Origin: LVI-A0039 sp033105485
GTDB lineage: Bacteria; Bacillota_I; Bacilli_A; UBA3375
DNA: 64,000 nucleotides
NCBI GenBank assembly: GCA_033105485.1
Contig: CP136956.1
Span: 1,550,001-1,614,000, forward strand
Direction: 5' to 3'
Under the pieces are notes generated by a model. The model was not told where the DNA came from. It did no database searches and saw only the letters and a program-made list of their open reading frames with translations. Of the stretch, positions 34,678 to 44,079 are shown one piece after another. Every line of letters begins with the position of its first letter. Positions within the stretch are counted from its first letter, which is position 1. Made by a program: the position numbers and the translations under genes.

Positions 34678-35767
34678 TAAATATGTTATTGCTGTAAGCG
34701 GTGGCGTTGATTCAATGTACTTAGCTACTAAGTTAAGTTCGCAAAATCAAGCTGCTGCTTTTGTCCATATAAATCACCATACCCGTGGACAGGATAATGA
34801 GTATGAACTTAATTTAGTGCATCACTTAGGAGAAAAATATAATATTCCTGTTTATGTTTTTGATTACTTCCATATTGACGGGAATTTTCAAGCAAAAGCT
34901 CGTGAATTTAGATATCAAAAGTTATTAGAAGTTGCGCGAAAGTATCATTATAAAATAGCGGTTGCACATCATTTAGACGATCAATTAGAAAATTGTTTGT
35001 TACCTAAACATATTGTCAAAAGTAATTTAATGAGATATCGCAGTAAGTTAGAAGACTGTTATGTCTATAGACCTTTACTTGGTTATCATAAAAGTTATAT
35101 TTATAGCTTGGCACATGAATTAGGTATTGAGTATAACGAAGATGTGAGTAACAGTAGTGATAAATATGAACGGAATAAAAATCGAATACTACTTACAGAG
35201 GTTAAGTATCAACACATTGCTAAAGTTGCTTATATAGTAGAATATAGTAAACAGCAAATTGTATTTAATAAATTTAATGATAGTCTAGATAGAAAATTAT
35301 TACGTGAAAAAAACAGTCAATTTAGAATGGCGGAAATCTATTATTTCATTAAATATATAGATTCGGAAATTACTGTAAAAAACAAGCAATTACAAGCGAT
35401 AAGTGATTTGATTTGTAGTCCTGGGAATTGTAAATATACTGTATCAAATAGTGTGGAATTATTTATTGGATATGATAAAATATATATGTTAGCTAGCGAT
35501 GGTGAAATCATAACTAAGGCTTGTCTTCAAACAGGTGAAAATGAATTTAATGGTATAGTTTTTGAGTCGAATGTATCAACTGGATATATTAGAACATGGC
35601 AACAAGGTGACAAAATTGAAATAAAGAACGGTCATAAGAAAGTTAGTCGTCTTTTCATAGATAAAAAGATCGATCATCCGCTTCGAAGCAAATGGCCAAT
35701 TATAATAAATGATGGTGGTGAAATTATAGAAATCCCACATCTTTGGAGGAAAAATGAAATTAATTAA
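34670..35767 (+). CDS. tilS: tRNA(Ile)-lysidine synthase
   Basis: This 365-residue protein begins with the PP-loop AVSGGVDSMYLATKL and has VHINHHTRGQDN and VAHHLDDQLEN, the family's HxLDDQxET motif with Asn for Thr. TilS attaches lysine to C34 of tRNA-Ile(CAU), changing its codon to AUA. It is shorter than typical TilS (about 420-460) but keeps a C-terminal segment near SRLFIDKKIDHPLR. It overlaps divIC and hpt, consistent with the conserved tilS-hpt-ftsH order. Confidence 0.9.
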   Translation: MINKYVIAVSGGVDSMYLATKLSSQNQAAAFVHINHHTRGQDNEYELNLVHHLGEKYNIPVYVFDYFHIDGNFQAKAREFRYQKLLEVARKYHYKIAVAHHLDDQLENCLLPKHIVKSNLMRYRSKLEDCYVYRPLLGYHKSYIYSLAHELGIEYNEDVSNSSDKYERNKNRILLTEVKYQHIAKVAYIVEYSKQQIVFNKFNDSLDRKLLREKNSQFRMAEIYYFIKYIDSEITVKNKQLQAISDLICSPGNCKYTVSNSVELFIGYDKIYMLASDGEIITKACLQTGENEFNGIVFESNVSTGYIRTWQQGDKIEIKNGHKKVSRLFIDKKIDHPLRSKWPIIINDGGEIIEIPHLWRKNEIN

Positions 35768-36299
35768 CGATTTTGAAGAAATTTTAGTAAACGACGAGCA
35801 AATTAGAGCCGCATGTTCTCGTCTTGCTGAAGAAATTAATAGAGACTATGCAGAGGCAGATGTACCTTTATTTTTAGGTTTATTAAAAGGATGTCATCCA
35901 TTTATGTCTGACTTCTTATGTGAAGTTGATATTTACCATACAGTAGATTACATGGATGTCTCATCTTACTTCGGTGGAGATAAATCATCTGGTGAAGTGA
36001 AAATTATTAAAGATATTACAACTACTGTTAAAGATAAAGATGTAATTATTGTTGAAGATATCGTTGAAAGTGGACGTACGATTAAAAAAGTAAAAGATTT
36101 ATTATTATTCCGCGGTGCTAAATCTGTAGAAGTAGTAACAATGATTGATAAACCATCAGGTAGAACTGTTGACTTAAGTCCTAAATATGTAGGACACACA
36201 ATTGGTGATGGATTCCTAATTGGTTACGGATTAGACTATAAAGAAATGTATCGTAATGTTCGTGCAATCGGTACACCAAAACAAGAAATTTTAGACTAA
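35754..36299 (+). CDS. hpt: Hypoxanthine phosphoribosyltransferase
   Basis: This 181-residue protein has the PRPP-binding motif VIIVEDIVESGRT near residue 97, the LFLGLLKGCHPFMSDF region near 40, and a C-terminal IGYGLDYKEMYRN. It salvages hypoxanthine and guanine to IMP and GMP. The AGGAAAA site and overlap with tilS support coupling. Its place before ftsH is typical of Firmicutes. Confidence 0.95.
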   Translation: MKLINDFEEILVNDEQIRAACSRLAEEINRDYAEADVPLFLGLLKGCHPFMSDFLCEVDIYHTVDYMDVSSYFGGDKSSGEVKIIKDITTTVKDKDVIIVEDIVESGRTIKKVKDLLLFRGAKSVEVVTMIDKPSGRTVDLSPKYVGHTIGDGFLIGYGLDYKEMYRNVRAIGTPKQEILD

Positions 36300-36309
36300 G
36301 GATTTTAAA

Positions 36310-38373
36310 ATGAATAAAAAGAAAAATATAAATCGTACTAATACGTTATTTAGTGTTATGATTGTAATTTTCACTGCAATGATGGTTATGAGCATGTTTA
36401 CATCAACTGAAGATAAATCAGAGATTACTTATGACAAATTCATGACAGATGTTGCGAATGGTGAAATTGAAACAATTGAAGTTCAAAAAGGAGCTGGATT
36501 ATACTATATTGCTGGGGAATATACAGATAATACAAAAGAAACACCTCATACTTATACAACGCAGGCAGCTGAAGAATCATATCCTCAAATTGAACAAGCA
36601 GCTACTAGTTCTGATACAGATGTACAAATCACTGTAAAAGAAGAACGCGGTGGTGGATTCTGGTTATTCTTATCATCATTATTATCAATTGCCTTACCAA
36701 TTGCAATCTTAATTTTCTTTATTACAAGAATGTCAAAACAAAATGGTAAAGCAATGCAATTTGGTAATAATAAAGCACAAAAAGTTGCTAACGTTAATAT
36801 TAAATTCTCGGATGTTGCTGGATATGAAGAAGAAAAACAAGAACTTGCTGAGGTAGTTGAATTTTTACAAAACCCAGTATTATTTAAACAAATGGGTGCA
36901 AGAATTCCAAAGGGTATCTTATTAGAAGGTCCTCCTGGTACTGGTAAGACTTTACTTGCAAAATCTGTTGCCGGTGAAGCGAATGTACCTTTCTACACAA
37001 TTTCAGGTTCTGACTTTGTTGAGATGTTCGTTGGGGTAGGAGCTAGTCGTGTTCGTGAATTATTTAAAGAAGCGAAAAAGAATTCTCCTGCAATTGTATT
37101 CATTGATGAAATCGATGCTGTTGGACGTAAGCGTGGTAACGGTGTTGGTGGTGGAAATGATGAGCGTGAGCAAACATTAAACCAAATGTTAGTTGAAATG
37201 GATGGTTTCGAGCCAAACTCTGGGGTAGTAATTATCGCAGCTACAAACCGTAGTGATGTTTTAGATCCGGCTTTATTACGTCCAGGTCGATTTGACCGTC
37301 AGGTTCAAGTAAACTTACCAGACTTAAAAACACGTGAAGCTATTTTAGCCCTTCACAGTAAAACTAGAAAATTTGCTCCTGAAGTAGATTTAAAAGAATA
37401 TGCTATGTCAACAAGTGGATTCAGTGGTGCTGACTTAGAGAATATGATTAATGAAAGTGCAATTGTTGCTGTACGTCACCGTAAGAAGCAAATCGATAAA
37501 GAGGATATTGCTGAAGCTATTGACCGTGTAATTGCTGGTCCTGCCAAAAAGACAAGAAAATATTCAGATCATGAAAAAGAATTAGTTTCTTACCATGAAA
37601 CTGGTCACGTAATGATTGGTCTTGAACTTGATGATGCAGAACAAGTTGAAAAGGTAACAATTATTCCTCGTGGTAGTGCAGGTGGATATGCAATGTTTAC
37701 ACCGAAGGAAGAACAATTCTTTAATACTAAAAATCACTTATTACAAAAAATTACTGGTTTACTAGCTGGTCGTGCAAGTGAAGAAGTATTCTTAAATGAT
37801 GTAAGTAGTGGTGCTCACAACGACTTTGAACGTGCAACTAAAATTGCTAGAGCAATGGTTACACAGTTCGGTATGACAGAGATGGGTATTTACCAATATG
37901 AATTAAATGAAGATTTACAAAATCCGTATGGAACAAAACGTTACTCAGATAAAACTGCTGACTTAATCGATGCGAAAATCAACGAAATCTTAGATCAATG
38001 TTATAATCAAGCGAAAGAAATTTTAACTCGTAGAAGTGAAGATGTACACTTAATTGCAAACGCACTTAAAACAGTTGAAACTCTAACTAAAGGACAAATT
38101 GATTATTTAATTGAACATCGTGAACTTCCAGTAGAGGAAACAATTACTGAAAAATATACTGATGAAGAGATTGAAAAAATTGAGCTTGATGAGATCAGAA
38201 GACGTTTAGTTACAATCCAATCTAAACAAAAAATTGCTGCTAAAACAAACCCGGAAACAAAAGTTTTAACAGACGAAGAGATTGAATTAAAAGTTAAACA
38301 AAAACATGAAGAAATCAAAAGAAAAAAAGTTGATCAACCACTTAAAGATAAAGAGCAAGAAGTAACTGAATAA
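36310..38373 (+). CDS. ftsH: ATP-dependent zinc metalloprotease FtsH
   Basis: This 687-residue membrane protease has two N-terminal membrane helices (about 12-30 and 117-139). The AAA domain has GPPGTGKT near residue 212, VFIDEIDAVGRKR near 270 and RPGRFDRQV near 326. The protease domain has the zinc motif SYHETGHVMIG (HETGH). FtsH degrades membrane and regulatory proteins. The acidic/basic C-terminal tail after residue 600 is long and low in complexity. It is the last gene of its cluster, before a terminator. Confidence 0.97.
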   Translation: MNKKKNINRTNTLFSVMIVIFTAMMVMSMFTSTEDKSEITYDKFMTDVANGEIETIEVQKGAGLYYIAGEYTDNTKETPHTYTTQAAEESYPQIEQAATSSDTDVQITVKEERGGGFWLFLSSLLSIALPIAILIFFITRMSKQNGKAMQFGNNKAQKVANVNIKFSDVAGYEEEKQELAEVVEFLQNPVLFKQMGARIPKGILLEGPPGTGKTLLAKSVAGEANVPFYTISGSDFVEMFVGVGASRVRELFKEAKKNSPAIVFIDEIDAVGRKRGNGVGGGNDEREQTLNQMLVEMDGFEPNSGVVIIAATNRSDVLDPALLRPGRFDRQVQVNLPDLKTREAILALHSKTRKFAPEVDLKEYAMSTSGFSGADLENMINESAIVAVRHRKKQIDKEDIAEAIDRVIAGPAKKTRKYSDHEKELVSYHETGHVMIGLELDDAEQVEKVTIIPRGSAGGYAMFTPKEEQFFNTKNHLLQKITGLLAGRASEEVFLNDVSSGAHNDFERATKIARAMVTQFGMTEMGIYQYELNEDLQNPYGTKRYSDKTADLIDAKINEILDQCYNQAKEILTRRSEDVHLIANALKTVETLTKGQIDYLIEHRELPVEETITEKYTDEEIEKIELDEIRRRLVTIQSKQKIAAKTNPETKVLTDEEIELKVKQKHEEIKRKKVDQPLKDKEQEVTE

Positions 38374-38378
38374 AAATT

Positions 38379-38409
38379 AAGGTCCTTAGAATATTCTAAG
38401 GATCTTTTT
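38379..38409 (+). terminator. Terminator of ftsH
   Basis: AGGTCCTTAGAA pairs with TTCTAAGGATCT (one G-U) around TA, followed by TTTTT. Confidence 0.9.
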
Positions 38410-38432
38410 AATTATAGTAGATTAAAATATAC

Positions 38433-38463
38433 ATAAAAAAAGTAACCATAAATTATGGTTACT
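38433..38463 (-). terminator. Terminator of plsC
   Basis: AGTAACCAT (38441-38449) pairs with ATGGTTACT (38455-38463), with a T-tract on the minus strand (38435-38441). It overlaps the plsC stop codon. Confidence 0.85.
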
Positions 38464-39142
38464 TACTATTTACTATTTGCTGAACTTCAGCAGCAACAGT
38501 TACTAAATCATTTTGACTATATTGTTCATAACTTATAGGTTTATGAATAGTAATTGTAGGCTTTGCTTTTTTAACTTGTAATAAACTGTTCTTTTCAAAG
38601 ATATCAGATGTATTACGTACAGTAATAGGTAATATCGGTGCCTTTGCGTTTTGAGCAATTTTAAAACTTCCCGCTTTAAATTCCTCATCCTCAATGTTAC
38701 GAGTTCCTTCTGGATAAATTAAAACATTTGTTCCGGCTTTAAGTGTCTTAGTTGCACTAATAATAACTCGAATTGATTGCTTCATATCATCACGATCAAT
38801 GAATTCGCTTCCGAACTTTGAAATCCAATAAGCTAATGTTGGAATCTTTTTTAGTTCAATTTTACCGATTAAAGCAACAGGACTTTCAAAGATATCTACA
38901 GTCGATACCGGGTCAAAAAAACCTTCGTGATTTGAAACGATAAGCACCGCTTCATCTGGGATGTTTTCCTCACCAACTAACGTGTAGTTATTTCCTGCTA
39001 ATTTATCAATTGTCTTTGCAACTTTTCTTAAGTGTGCATAAACAGTTTCTGGTTTAAATGTAATAACCTTATCTACAACAATCATGATGCAAGAATAAAT
39101 TACTACAAGTATTAAATATATAAGTATTGCTAATGTTCTCAT
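38459..39142 (-). CDS. plsC: 1-acyl-sn-glycerol-3-phosphate acyltransferase
   Basis: This 227-residue protein has an N-terminal membrane helix (about 5-25), the acyltransferase motif VSNHEGFFDPVS (NH-x4-D) near residue 70 and the YPEGTRN motif near 145. PlsC adds the second fatty acid to make phosphatidic acid. It lies just downstream of RNase P RNA on the same strand. It may depend on read-through from that transcript, since no separate strong promoter is evident. Confidence 0.92.
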   Translation of the reverse strand: MRTLAILIYLILVVIYSCIMIVVDKVITFKPETVYAHLRKVAKTIDKLAGNNYTLVGEENIPDEAVLIVSNHEGFFDPVSTVDIFESPVALIGKIELKKIPTLAYWISKFGSEFIDRDDMKQSIRVIISATKTLKAGTNVLIYPEGTRNIEDEEFKAGSFKIAQNAKAPILPITVRNTSDIFEKNSLLQVKKAKPTITIHKPISYEQYSQNDLVTVAAEVQQIVNSK

Positions 39143-39160
39143 TATATTCCTTTATTAAGT

Positions 39161-39511
39161 GGTGATGATCATAAGCCAAGTTCTGTTCAAAGAAAATCTT
39201 TGTGATAATCATTTATCTATGACATAGTCATCAAGAAAGGTAGTTCAATTCCCACCGATCTCACTCCCCTACCAAATTTGGGTTTCTCGCTTGAGGGGTT
39301 TACCGCGTTTCACGTTTACTATTTCTAGTAACCTCGTCACTGTGGCACTTTAAGAAACATCGCCATAGCCGAAGCCTTAGGTTAAGTTTCGCCGTAATCC
39401 AAAAAGGATCCCTAGGCTTATTTATTCGCCTAGCACAAACACTACTTGCATCGCAGCAAGTGCGAGCCTGGACTTTCCTCTTGCTATTGCAAGCGATTAT
39501 CTCACATCACC
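39161..39511 (-). ncRNA. rnpB: RNase P RNA
   Basis: On the minus strand this 351-nt RNA contains GAGGAAAGTCCAGGCTC near the 5' end and ACAGAACTTGGCTTAT near the 3' end, the universal RNase P core signatures. It also has GTGCCACAGTGACGA. The ends GGTGATG and CATCACC pair to form P1. RNase P RNA is the catalytic RNA that matures tRNA 5' ends. Its place next to gpsB and recU-ponA matches Bacillus. Confidence 0.96.
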
Positions 39512-39516
39512 ATCTA

Positions 39517-39527
39517 TTATTATAACA
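39517..39527 (-). promoter_or_regulatory. Extended -10 of rnpB
   Basis: On the minus strand TGT-TATAAT (39519-39527) lies 7 bases upstream of the RNA 5' end. No good -35 is seen; that region overlaps the gpsB 3' end. Confidence 0.65.
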
Positions 39528-39532
39528 TTTTA

Positions 39533-40027
39533 TTAGTCTGTAAAGTTTTTAATATTGTTTAGTTCTTTTTCAAGTTGCTCAATACGATCTTGTAATGTAT
39601 GATCATTAGCTTTAGCGTCTTCATGAGTAATTGGCTCAGAAAGCATAGGCTCAGATTTTACAGCAGGGTCAACGTTTTGTTGAGGTTTATTAATTGTAAT
39701 TGTCTGCTCTTGAACAGGTGCTTTTACAATTTTCGGTTCATCGTTTTTAAATGCATCTGAAACGATTTTAGTTTGTCCTAAATAGCTTGTTTGAGAATTT
39801 AAATCTTTTGATTCTAATTTCTCTTTCATACTTAGCATCTTCATTTTTAACTCAAAATTATTTTTTTCTAAAATCTTTTTCTCATCTAATAATAAGTTGT
39901 GTTTGTTTTGAAGTGTTTCGATATCTTCAATAACTTCATCTAAGAAGTCATCAACTTGGTCTTTATCATAACCACGTAGTTTTTGCTCAAACTCTTTATG
40001 TAAAAGTTTTTCAATAGTTTGTTCCAT
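39533..40027 (-). CDS. gpsB: DivIVA-domain cell-division protein GpsB-like
   Basis: This 164-residue protein starts with a DivIVA/GpsB lipid-binding domain (LHKEFEQKLRGYDKDQVDDF, residues 9-28) followed by a coiled coil to residue 75. A low-complexity linker and a final C-terminal coil (LQDRIEQLEKELNNIKN) follow. GpsB moves PBP1 between side wall and septum. It is longer than B. subtilis GpsB (98) because of the linker. Divergent recU-ponA next door supports GpsB rather than DivIVA. Confidence 0.82.
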   Translation of the reverse strand: MEQTIEKLLHKEFEQKLRGYDKDQVDDFLDEVIEDIETLQNKHNLLLDEKKILEKNNFELKMKMLSMKEKLESKDLNSQTSYLGQTKIVSDAFKNDEPKIVKAPVQEQTITINKPQQNVDPAVKSEPMLSEPITHEDAKANDHTLQDRIEQLEKELNNIKNFTD

Positions 40028-40121
40028 TATATCTCCTAAATTTGAAATTAATCTGTATTGTTATTATATCAAGTTTCAATTAGGCTTAGGTAAAATATGA
40101 TAAAATAAGAATGGTGATAAA

Positions 40122-40724
40122 ATGTATAATTATCCGAATAAAAAAAAGATAACGACTCATATTAATGAAACAAGCAAACAAAATACGTCATTAGTTGGTC
40201 ATCTTCGTCGTGGAATGGATTTGGAAGAACTTATAAATCAATCAAATAGCTTTTATGTAAGCAATGATATTGCATTTATATATAAGAAACCAACGCCAAT
40301 TAAAGTTAATAAAATTTCACACAACAATCAATTTGGGACGAGAACTCATAAAATAACAGATGCTTATTTTTCTGAGAAATCAACTACAGATTATAATGGG
40401 CTATATAAAGGTTTATATATTGATTTTGAAGCAAAGCAAACAAAATATAAATCATTCAATGTAGTTTCTAACTTACATGAGCATCAACGCAGTCATCTGA
40501 AAAATGTGATGAGACATGGAGGACTTGCTTTTTTGTTTGTATATTTCTATCAATATGATAAAATATATATTATTGATTACAAATATATTGATGAATTTAT
40601 TCAAAGTGGAAAATCTCAAATTCCACTTGAATTCTTCGAGCAGTTTGGTTATGAATTAAAATTAGGATTTAACCCAGCTTTGGACTATTTAAAGTACATA
40701 GACTCGATAATTGAAAAGAGGTAG
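40122..40724 (+). CDS. recU: Holliday junction resolvase RecU
   Basis: This 200-residue protein has the RecU nuclease signatures YKGLYIDFEAKQT near residue 105 (with the D and E-x-K metal ligands) and LHEHQRSHLKNVMRHGGLAFLFVYF. RecU resolves Holliday junctions and helps chromosome segregation. The N-terminal NRGMxLE-like segment reads LRRGMDLEELINQSN. It lies three bases before ponA, as in Bacillus. Confidence 0.94.
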   Translation: MYNYPNKKKITTHINETSKQNTSLVGHLRRGMDLEELINQSNSFYVSNDIAFIYKKPTPIKVNKISHNNQFGTRTHKITDAYFSEKSTTDYNGLYKGLYIDFEAKQTKYKSFNVVSNLHEHQRSHLKNVMRHGGLAFLFVYFYQYDKIYIIDYKYIDEFIQSGKSQIPLEFFEQFGYELKLGFNPALDYLKYIDSIIEKR

Positions 40725-40727
40725 AAG

Positions 40728-43466
40728 ATGGATAGCAATAAAACTACTACAAAAAGTAGACGTAAAGCACAAGATACTAAAGCAAAATCGAATGCTACAA
40801 AAACAAATAAAGCAACTACTAATAAGAAGGCTACAAACAGCCAAGATAAATGGAAAAAAGTTCTAATTAATACTTTGATCTTATTAGTCTTCTTTATTGT
40901 TGTTGCTTATATTTCAGCAACTGTAATTTTTAATAGCTTAAAAGCTAATACGCTTGAAATTACTGATAATAATTTCTGGCAAAATCAATCGACAGCGTTG
41001 GTTTACAACTCATCAGGAGACCAAATTGGTAAATTATCTGAGCGAGATGTAAAATGGACTGAATTATGTAGAGATGCAAAAGAGGGAGAAGAGTTAACTG
41101 AAGACAATACTCTATTCTTATGTGAAGATGGTCAAGTTGCTAAGGTCTCTCCTTACTATATCGAGGGATTAGTAGCGACAGAAGATCAAGGTTTCATGGA
41201 TCATAATGGAGTAAACTTTAAAGGGATGATTCGTGTTACGCTTGCTGCCCTTGTAAATCAAGATGCATCAGCTGGTGGTGGATCATCAATTACTATGCAA
41301 CTTGCAAAATTACTTTACTTACAACCAGTAAGTATGTATGATGGACCAGGTGAGAAATTATCATGGACACGAAATGATCAATCAATTAGTTCATATGCTA
41401 TAAGTGAAGAAAATCCAATTCAGTATAAACTTTCACAAATGGCATTAGCTTTAAAAATTGAAGATAAGTATACTAAAACTGAAATCATGGAAAACTATGT
41501 AAATACAATGTGGTTTGGTGCTGGTGGATATGGTATTAATAATGCGGCTGAATACTACTATGGAGTGTCTCCGGCGGAATTAACAATTGCTCAATCAGCA
41601 ACATTAGCAGGAATGACTCAACGTCCAGTTGACTGGAACCCATATACAAATCCAGAAGATACTACAACAAGACGTAACACTGTAATTAGTCGTTTAGAAG
41701 CTGAGGGGTACATCACTAGCGAAGAGGCAGAAGAGGCTAAAGCACTTGATATTCAGGCTGATTTAGTTGATCACTCTAATGATGATGAAGCCGAAGAAAG
41801 TCGTTTAAAATATTATAATGATATCAACTTATATGTATTAGATGAATTAGAAGGTCTTTTAGGAGAAAATGCTGATATCAATACAGGTGGAATGAAAATT
41901 CATACAACAGTTGATGATCAATTACAAAAAGCAACAATAGATACTTTAGATACTGAAAATGGATTAATTGGTTGGCCTATTTTAGAAGGTACTCAAACAG
42001 GTACTGCAATGATTGATGTTGAAAATGGTGGAATTTTAGCTTTAGGAAATGGTTTTGATGGAGAAAGTCCATATGCATATTCATACAATGAATTACGTAA
42101 CCCAGGTTCAACAGCGAAACCTTTAACAGCATATGCACCAGCTATTGAGTACTTAGGTTGGTCAACATTGCATACATTAAATGATAAAACAACTTACTAT
42201 TCTGGTACTACTACTGAAGTAGGAAACTACTCAGGTAAGCACATCGGAAATGTTTCAATGATGAAAGCATTATCAATGTCTTTAAATACAACAGCTGTGC
42301 AAGCGTTCCAAGAAGTTGTAGATGAAATTGGTATTGAAGAAATGACATCTTGGTTTGAACGTGTAGGTTTATATGACTGGGAAATTGGTAGAACTGAAGA
42401 AAATCCTCAAGTGTATGAATCATATACATTAGGAGCATTCGGTTCAACACCTGTTGAGATGGCAAGTGCATTTGCAACATTTGCAAATGGTGGAGTATAT
42501 AACGAGCCACATATCATTGAATATATAGAATTCGATGAGCAAAGTCCGTACTACGATGTATATGGATCTAAGTGGTATCCAGAATATGATTCACACAAAG
42601 CAATGGAACCATCAACTGCATACTTAATTACTAAAATGTTAAATCCAGATAATGAAGGAGCGTTTACTGGTAGTGCTGATGTTCCAGAATTAGATAATGC
42701 GATAAAAACAGGTACATCAAACTGGGGAGACAACAACTTTGGAATTCCAGCAAGTTATGCGCGTGATAGATGGACAATTGGTTATACACCTGATATTGCA
42801 ACTGCAGTATGGTATGGTTACCAATATGAGTATGAGCGTGATGGATACATGTTCTACGAACAACCCGAACAACCGTTATACATTTGGCATGCATTAATGT
42901 CTAATACAATAACTACTGATGACCCAACATTATCTGATGGTGAATTTGTTATGCCAGATAATGTTTACACTAAAGTTGTTAATGGAGTAACTCATTATTT
43001 TGTCGAAGGTGAAGAAGGTGAAGAAGATCTAAATATTGCACCAAGTGCACCACAAATGAACGTTTCTTTAAGCGAAGCTAATAAAGTAAGTGTGTCTTGG
43101 AGTGAGACATCTGGAGCAAGTGAATATAATGTCCTTGTAAATGATACGGTTGTTGATACAACTTCTGGTACAAGCTCAACGTTAACATACGATCAATTAT
43201 TTGAAGTAGCATGTAGTTCTTCATATACAATTGGTGTTCAATCTGTAAGTTCTTCAGGTGTAACATCAGGGGTAAGTTCTTACTCAATATCAAATGATAC
43301 ATCAAATTGTGATGATAGCAAAGAGAAAGAAGAGGAAGAAGCTGCTAAGAAAGCTGAAGAGGAAGAAGCTGCTAAGAAAGCCGAAGAGGAAGAAGCTGCT
43401 AAGAAAGCTGAAGAAGAAGAGGCTGCTAAGAAAGCTGAAGAAGAAAAGGCTGCTGCTGAAGAATAA
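40728..43466 (+). CDS. ponA: Class A penicillin-binding protein PBP1A with repetitive tail
   Basis: This 912-residue protein has a Lys/Thr-rich cytoplasmic start, one membrane helix (about 45-67) and a transglycosylase domain (EDQGFMDHNGVNFKG, GGSSITMQLAKL). The transpeptidase domain follows with RNPGSTAKPL (SxxK), SLNTTAV (SxN) and IKTGTSNW (KTG). After residue 765 there is a fibronectin-like domain (VSVSWSETSGASEYNVLVN) and then EEEAAKKA repeats. It builds and cross-links peptidoglycan, and GpsB is its expected partner. Confidence 0.95.
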   Translation: MDSNKTTTKSRRKAQDTKAKSNATKTNKATTNKKATNSQDKWKKVLINTLILLVFFIVVAYISATVIFNSLKANTLEITDNNFWQNQSTALVYNSSGDQIGKLSERDVKWTELCRDAKEGEELTEDNTLFLCEDGQVAKVSPYYIEGLVATEDQGFMDHNGVNFKGMIRVTLAALVNQDASAGGGSSITMQLAKLLYLQPVSMYDGPGEKLSWTRNDQSISSYAISEENPIQYKLSQMALALKIEDKYTKTEIMENYVNTMWFGAGGYGINNAAEYYYGVSPAELTIAQSATLAGMTQRPVDWNPYTNPEDTTTRRNTVISRLEAEGYITSEEAEEAKALDIQADLVDHSNDDEAEESRLKYYNDINLYVLDELEGLLGENADINTGGMKIHTTVDDQLQKATIDTLDTENGLIGWPILEGTQTGTAMIDVENGGILALGNGFDGESPYAYSYNELRNPGSTAKPLTAYAPAIEYLGWSTLHTLNDKTTYYSGTTTEVGNYSGKHIGNVSMMKALSMSLNTTAVQAFQEVVDEIGIEEMTSWFERVGLYDWEIGRTEENPQVYESYTLGAFGSTPVEMASAFATFANGGVYNEPHIIEYIEFDEQSPYYDVYGSKWYPEYDSHKAMEPSTAYLITKMLNPDNEGAFTGSADVPELDNAIKTGTSNWGDNNFGIPASYARDRWTIGYTPDIATAVWYGYQYEYERDGYMFYEQPEQPLYIWHALMSNTITTDDPTLSDGEFVMPDNVYTKVVNGVTHYFVEGEEGEEDLNIAPSAPQMNVSLSEANKVSVSWSETSGASEYNVLVNDTVVDTTSGTSSTLTYDQLFEVACSSSYTIGVQSVSSSGVTSGVSSYSISNDTSNCDDSKEKEEEEAAKKAEEEEAAKKAEEEEAAKKAEEEEAAKKAEEEKAAAEE
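43320..43460 (+). repeat. 24-bp tandem repeat in the ponA 3' end
   Basis: About five copies of a 24-bp unit encode EEEAAKKA. Copies differ at synonymous sites and in the last unit (EEEKAAAEE). It is a possible variable-number repeat that would change the tail length without breaking the frame. Confidence 0.9.
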
Positions 43467-43696
43467 TGAAATGTATTAATAAATTATTTTCAAAGTTATT
43501 TCTTGCTTTAATTTGGTTTTATAGTAATGCTATATCGCCTCATACACCGCGTAGTTGTAGATATGAACCAAGTTGTTCGATCTACACTAAGCAAGCTATA
43601 ATTAAATATGGTCCATTTAAAGGGGGATATAAAGGCTTAAAGCGAGTTCTTTCATGTCACCCTTGGGGTGGAAGTGGTTATGATCCATTAGATTAG
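43466..43696 (+). CDS. yidD: Membrane protein insertion efficiency factor YidD
   Basis: This 76-residue protein has SPHTPRSCRYEPSCSIYTKQA, KGGYKGLKRVLSCHPW and GGSGYDPLD, all hallmarks of YidD. It assists YidC-dependent membrane protein insertion. The ATG lies within the ponA stop context (TAATGAAATG), so it is translationally linked to ponA. Its terminator begins at the stop codon. Confidence 0.95.
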   Translation: MKCINKLFSKLFLALIWFYSNAISPHTPRSCRYEPSCSIYTKQAIIKYGPFKGGYKGLKRVLSCHPWGGSGYDPLD

Positions 43697-43725
43697 CATA
43701 AACTTTTAAAGTTTATGCTTTTTTT
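43696..43725 (+). terminator. Terminator of ponA-yidD
   Basis: GCATAAAC pairs with GTTTATGC (43696-43718), with an AT-rich loop that can pair further, then TTTTTTT. Confidence 0.9.
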
Positions 43726-43742
43726 AAATAATAAGGAGTTAG

Positions 43743-44060
43743 ATGATAATTGGAGTAGGAACTGATATTGTAGAAAATTCTCGTGTCAATAGTAAAATAG
43801 CTAAACGTGTTTTGACTGAAAGAGAGTACAATATATACATGGCGAAACATGATGATTTAAAGACTGAGTATCTAGCTAGTAGGTTTGCAGCAAAAGAAGC
43901 GATAGTGAAGGCGACAAATAAACAATATACAATTAACCAAATTGAAATTTTAAATCAAGCAGATGGAAAGCCTTATAGTAATATTGAAGGAATAGAACTT
44001 AGTATTTCTCATGAAAATAATTATTCGGTAGCATTTGCAATATATCAAAAAAAAGTATAG
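43743..44060 (+). CDS. acpS: Holo-[acyl-carrier-protein] synthase
   Basis: This 105-residue protein begins MIIGVGTDIVENSRV and has YLASRFAAKEAIVKA near residue 45 and LSISHENNYSVAFAI near the end. AcpS transfers 4'-phosphopantetheine from CoA to the acyl-carrier protein. The AAGGAG site precedes the ATG. The usual KAL..G segment is short, but the metal and CoA motifs are present. Its stop lies inside a palindromic terminator shared with the next, convergent gene. Confidence 0.93.
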   Translation: MIIGVGTDIVENSRVNSKIAKRVLTEREYNIYMAKHDDLKTEYLASRFAAKEAIVKATNKQYTINQIEILNQADGKPYSNIEGIELSISHENNYSVAFAIYQKKV

Positions 44061-44079
44061 TCAATTGACTATACTTTTT
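44050..44079. terminator. Bidirectional terminator, acpS / GyrI-like gene
   Basis: A perfect 30-bp palindrome, half-site AAAAAGTATAGTCAA, contains both stop codons (TAG on each strand). It ends convergent transcription from both sides. Confidence 0.9.
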
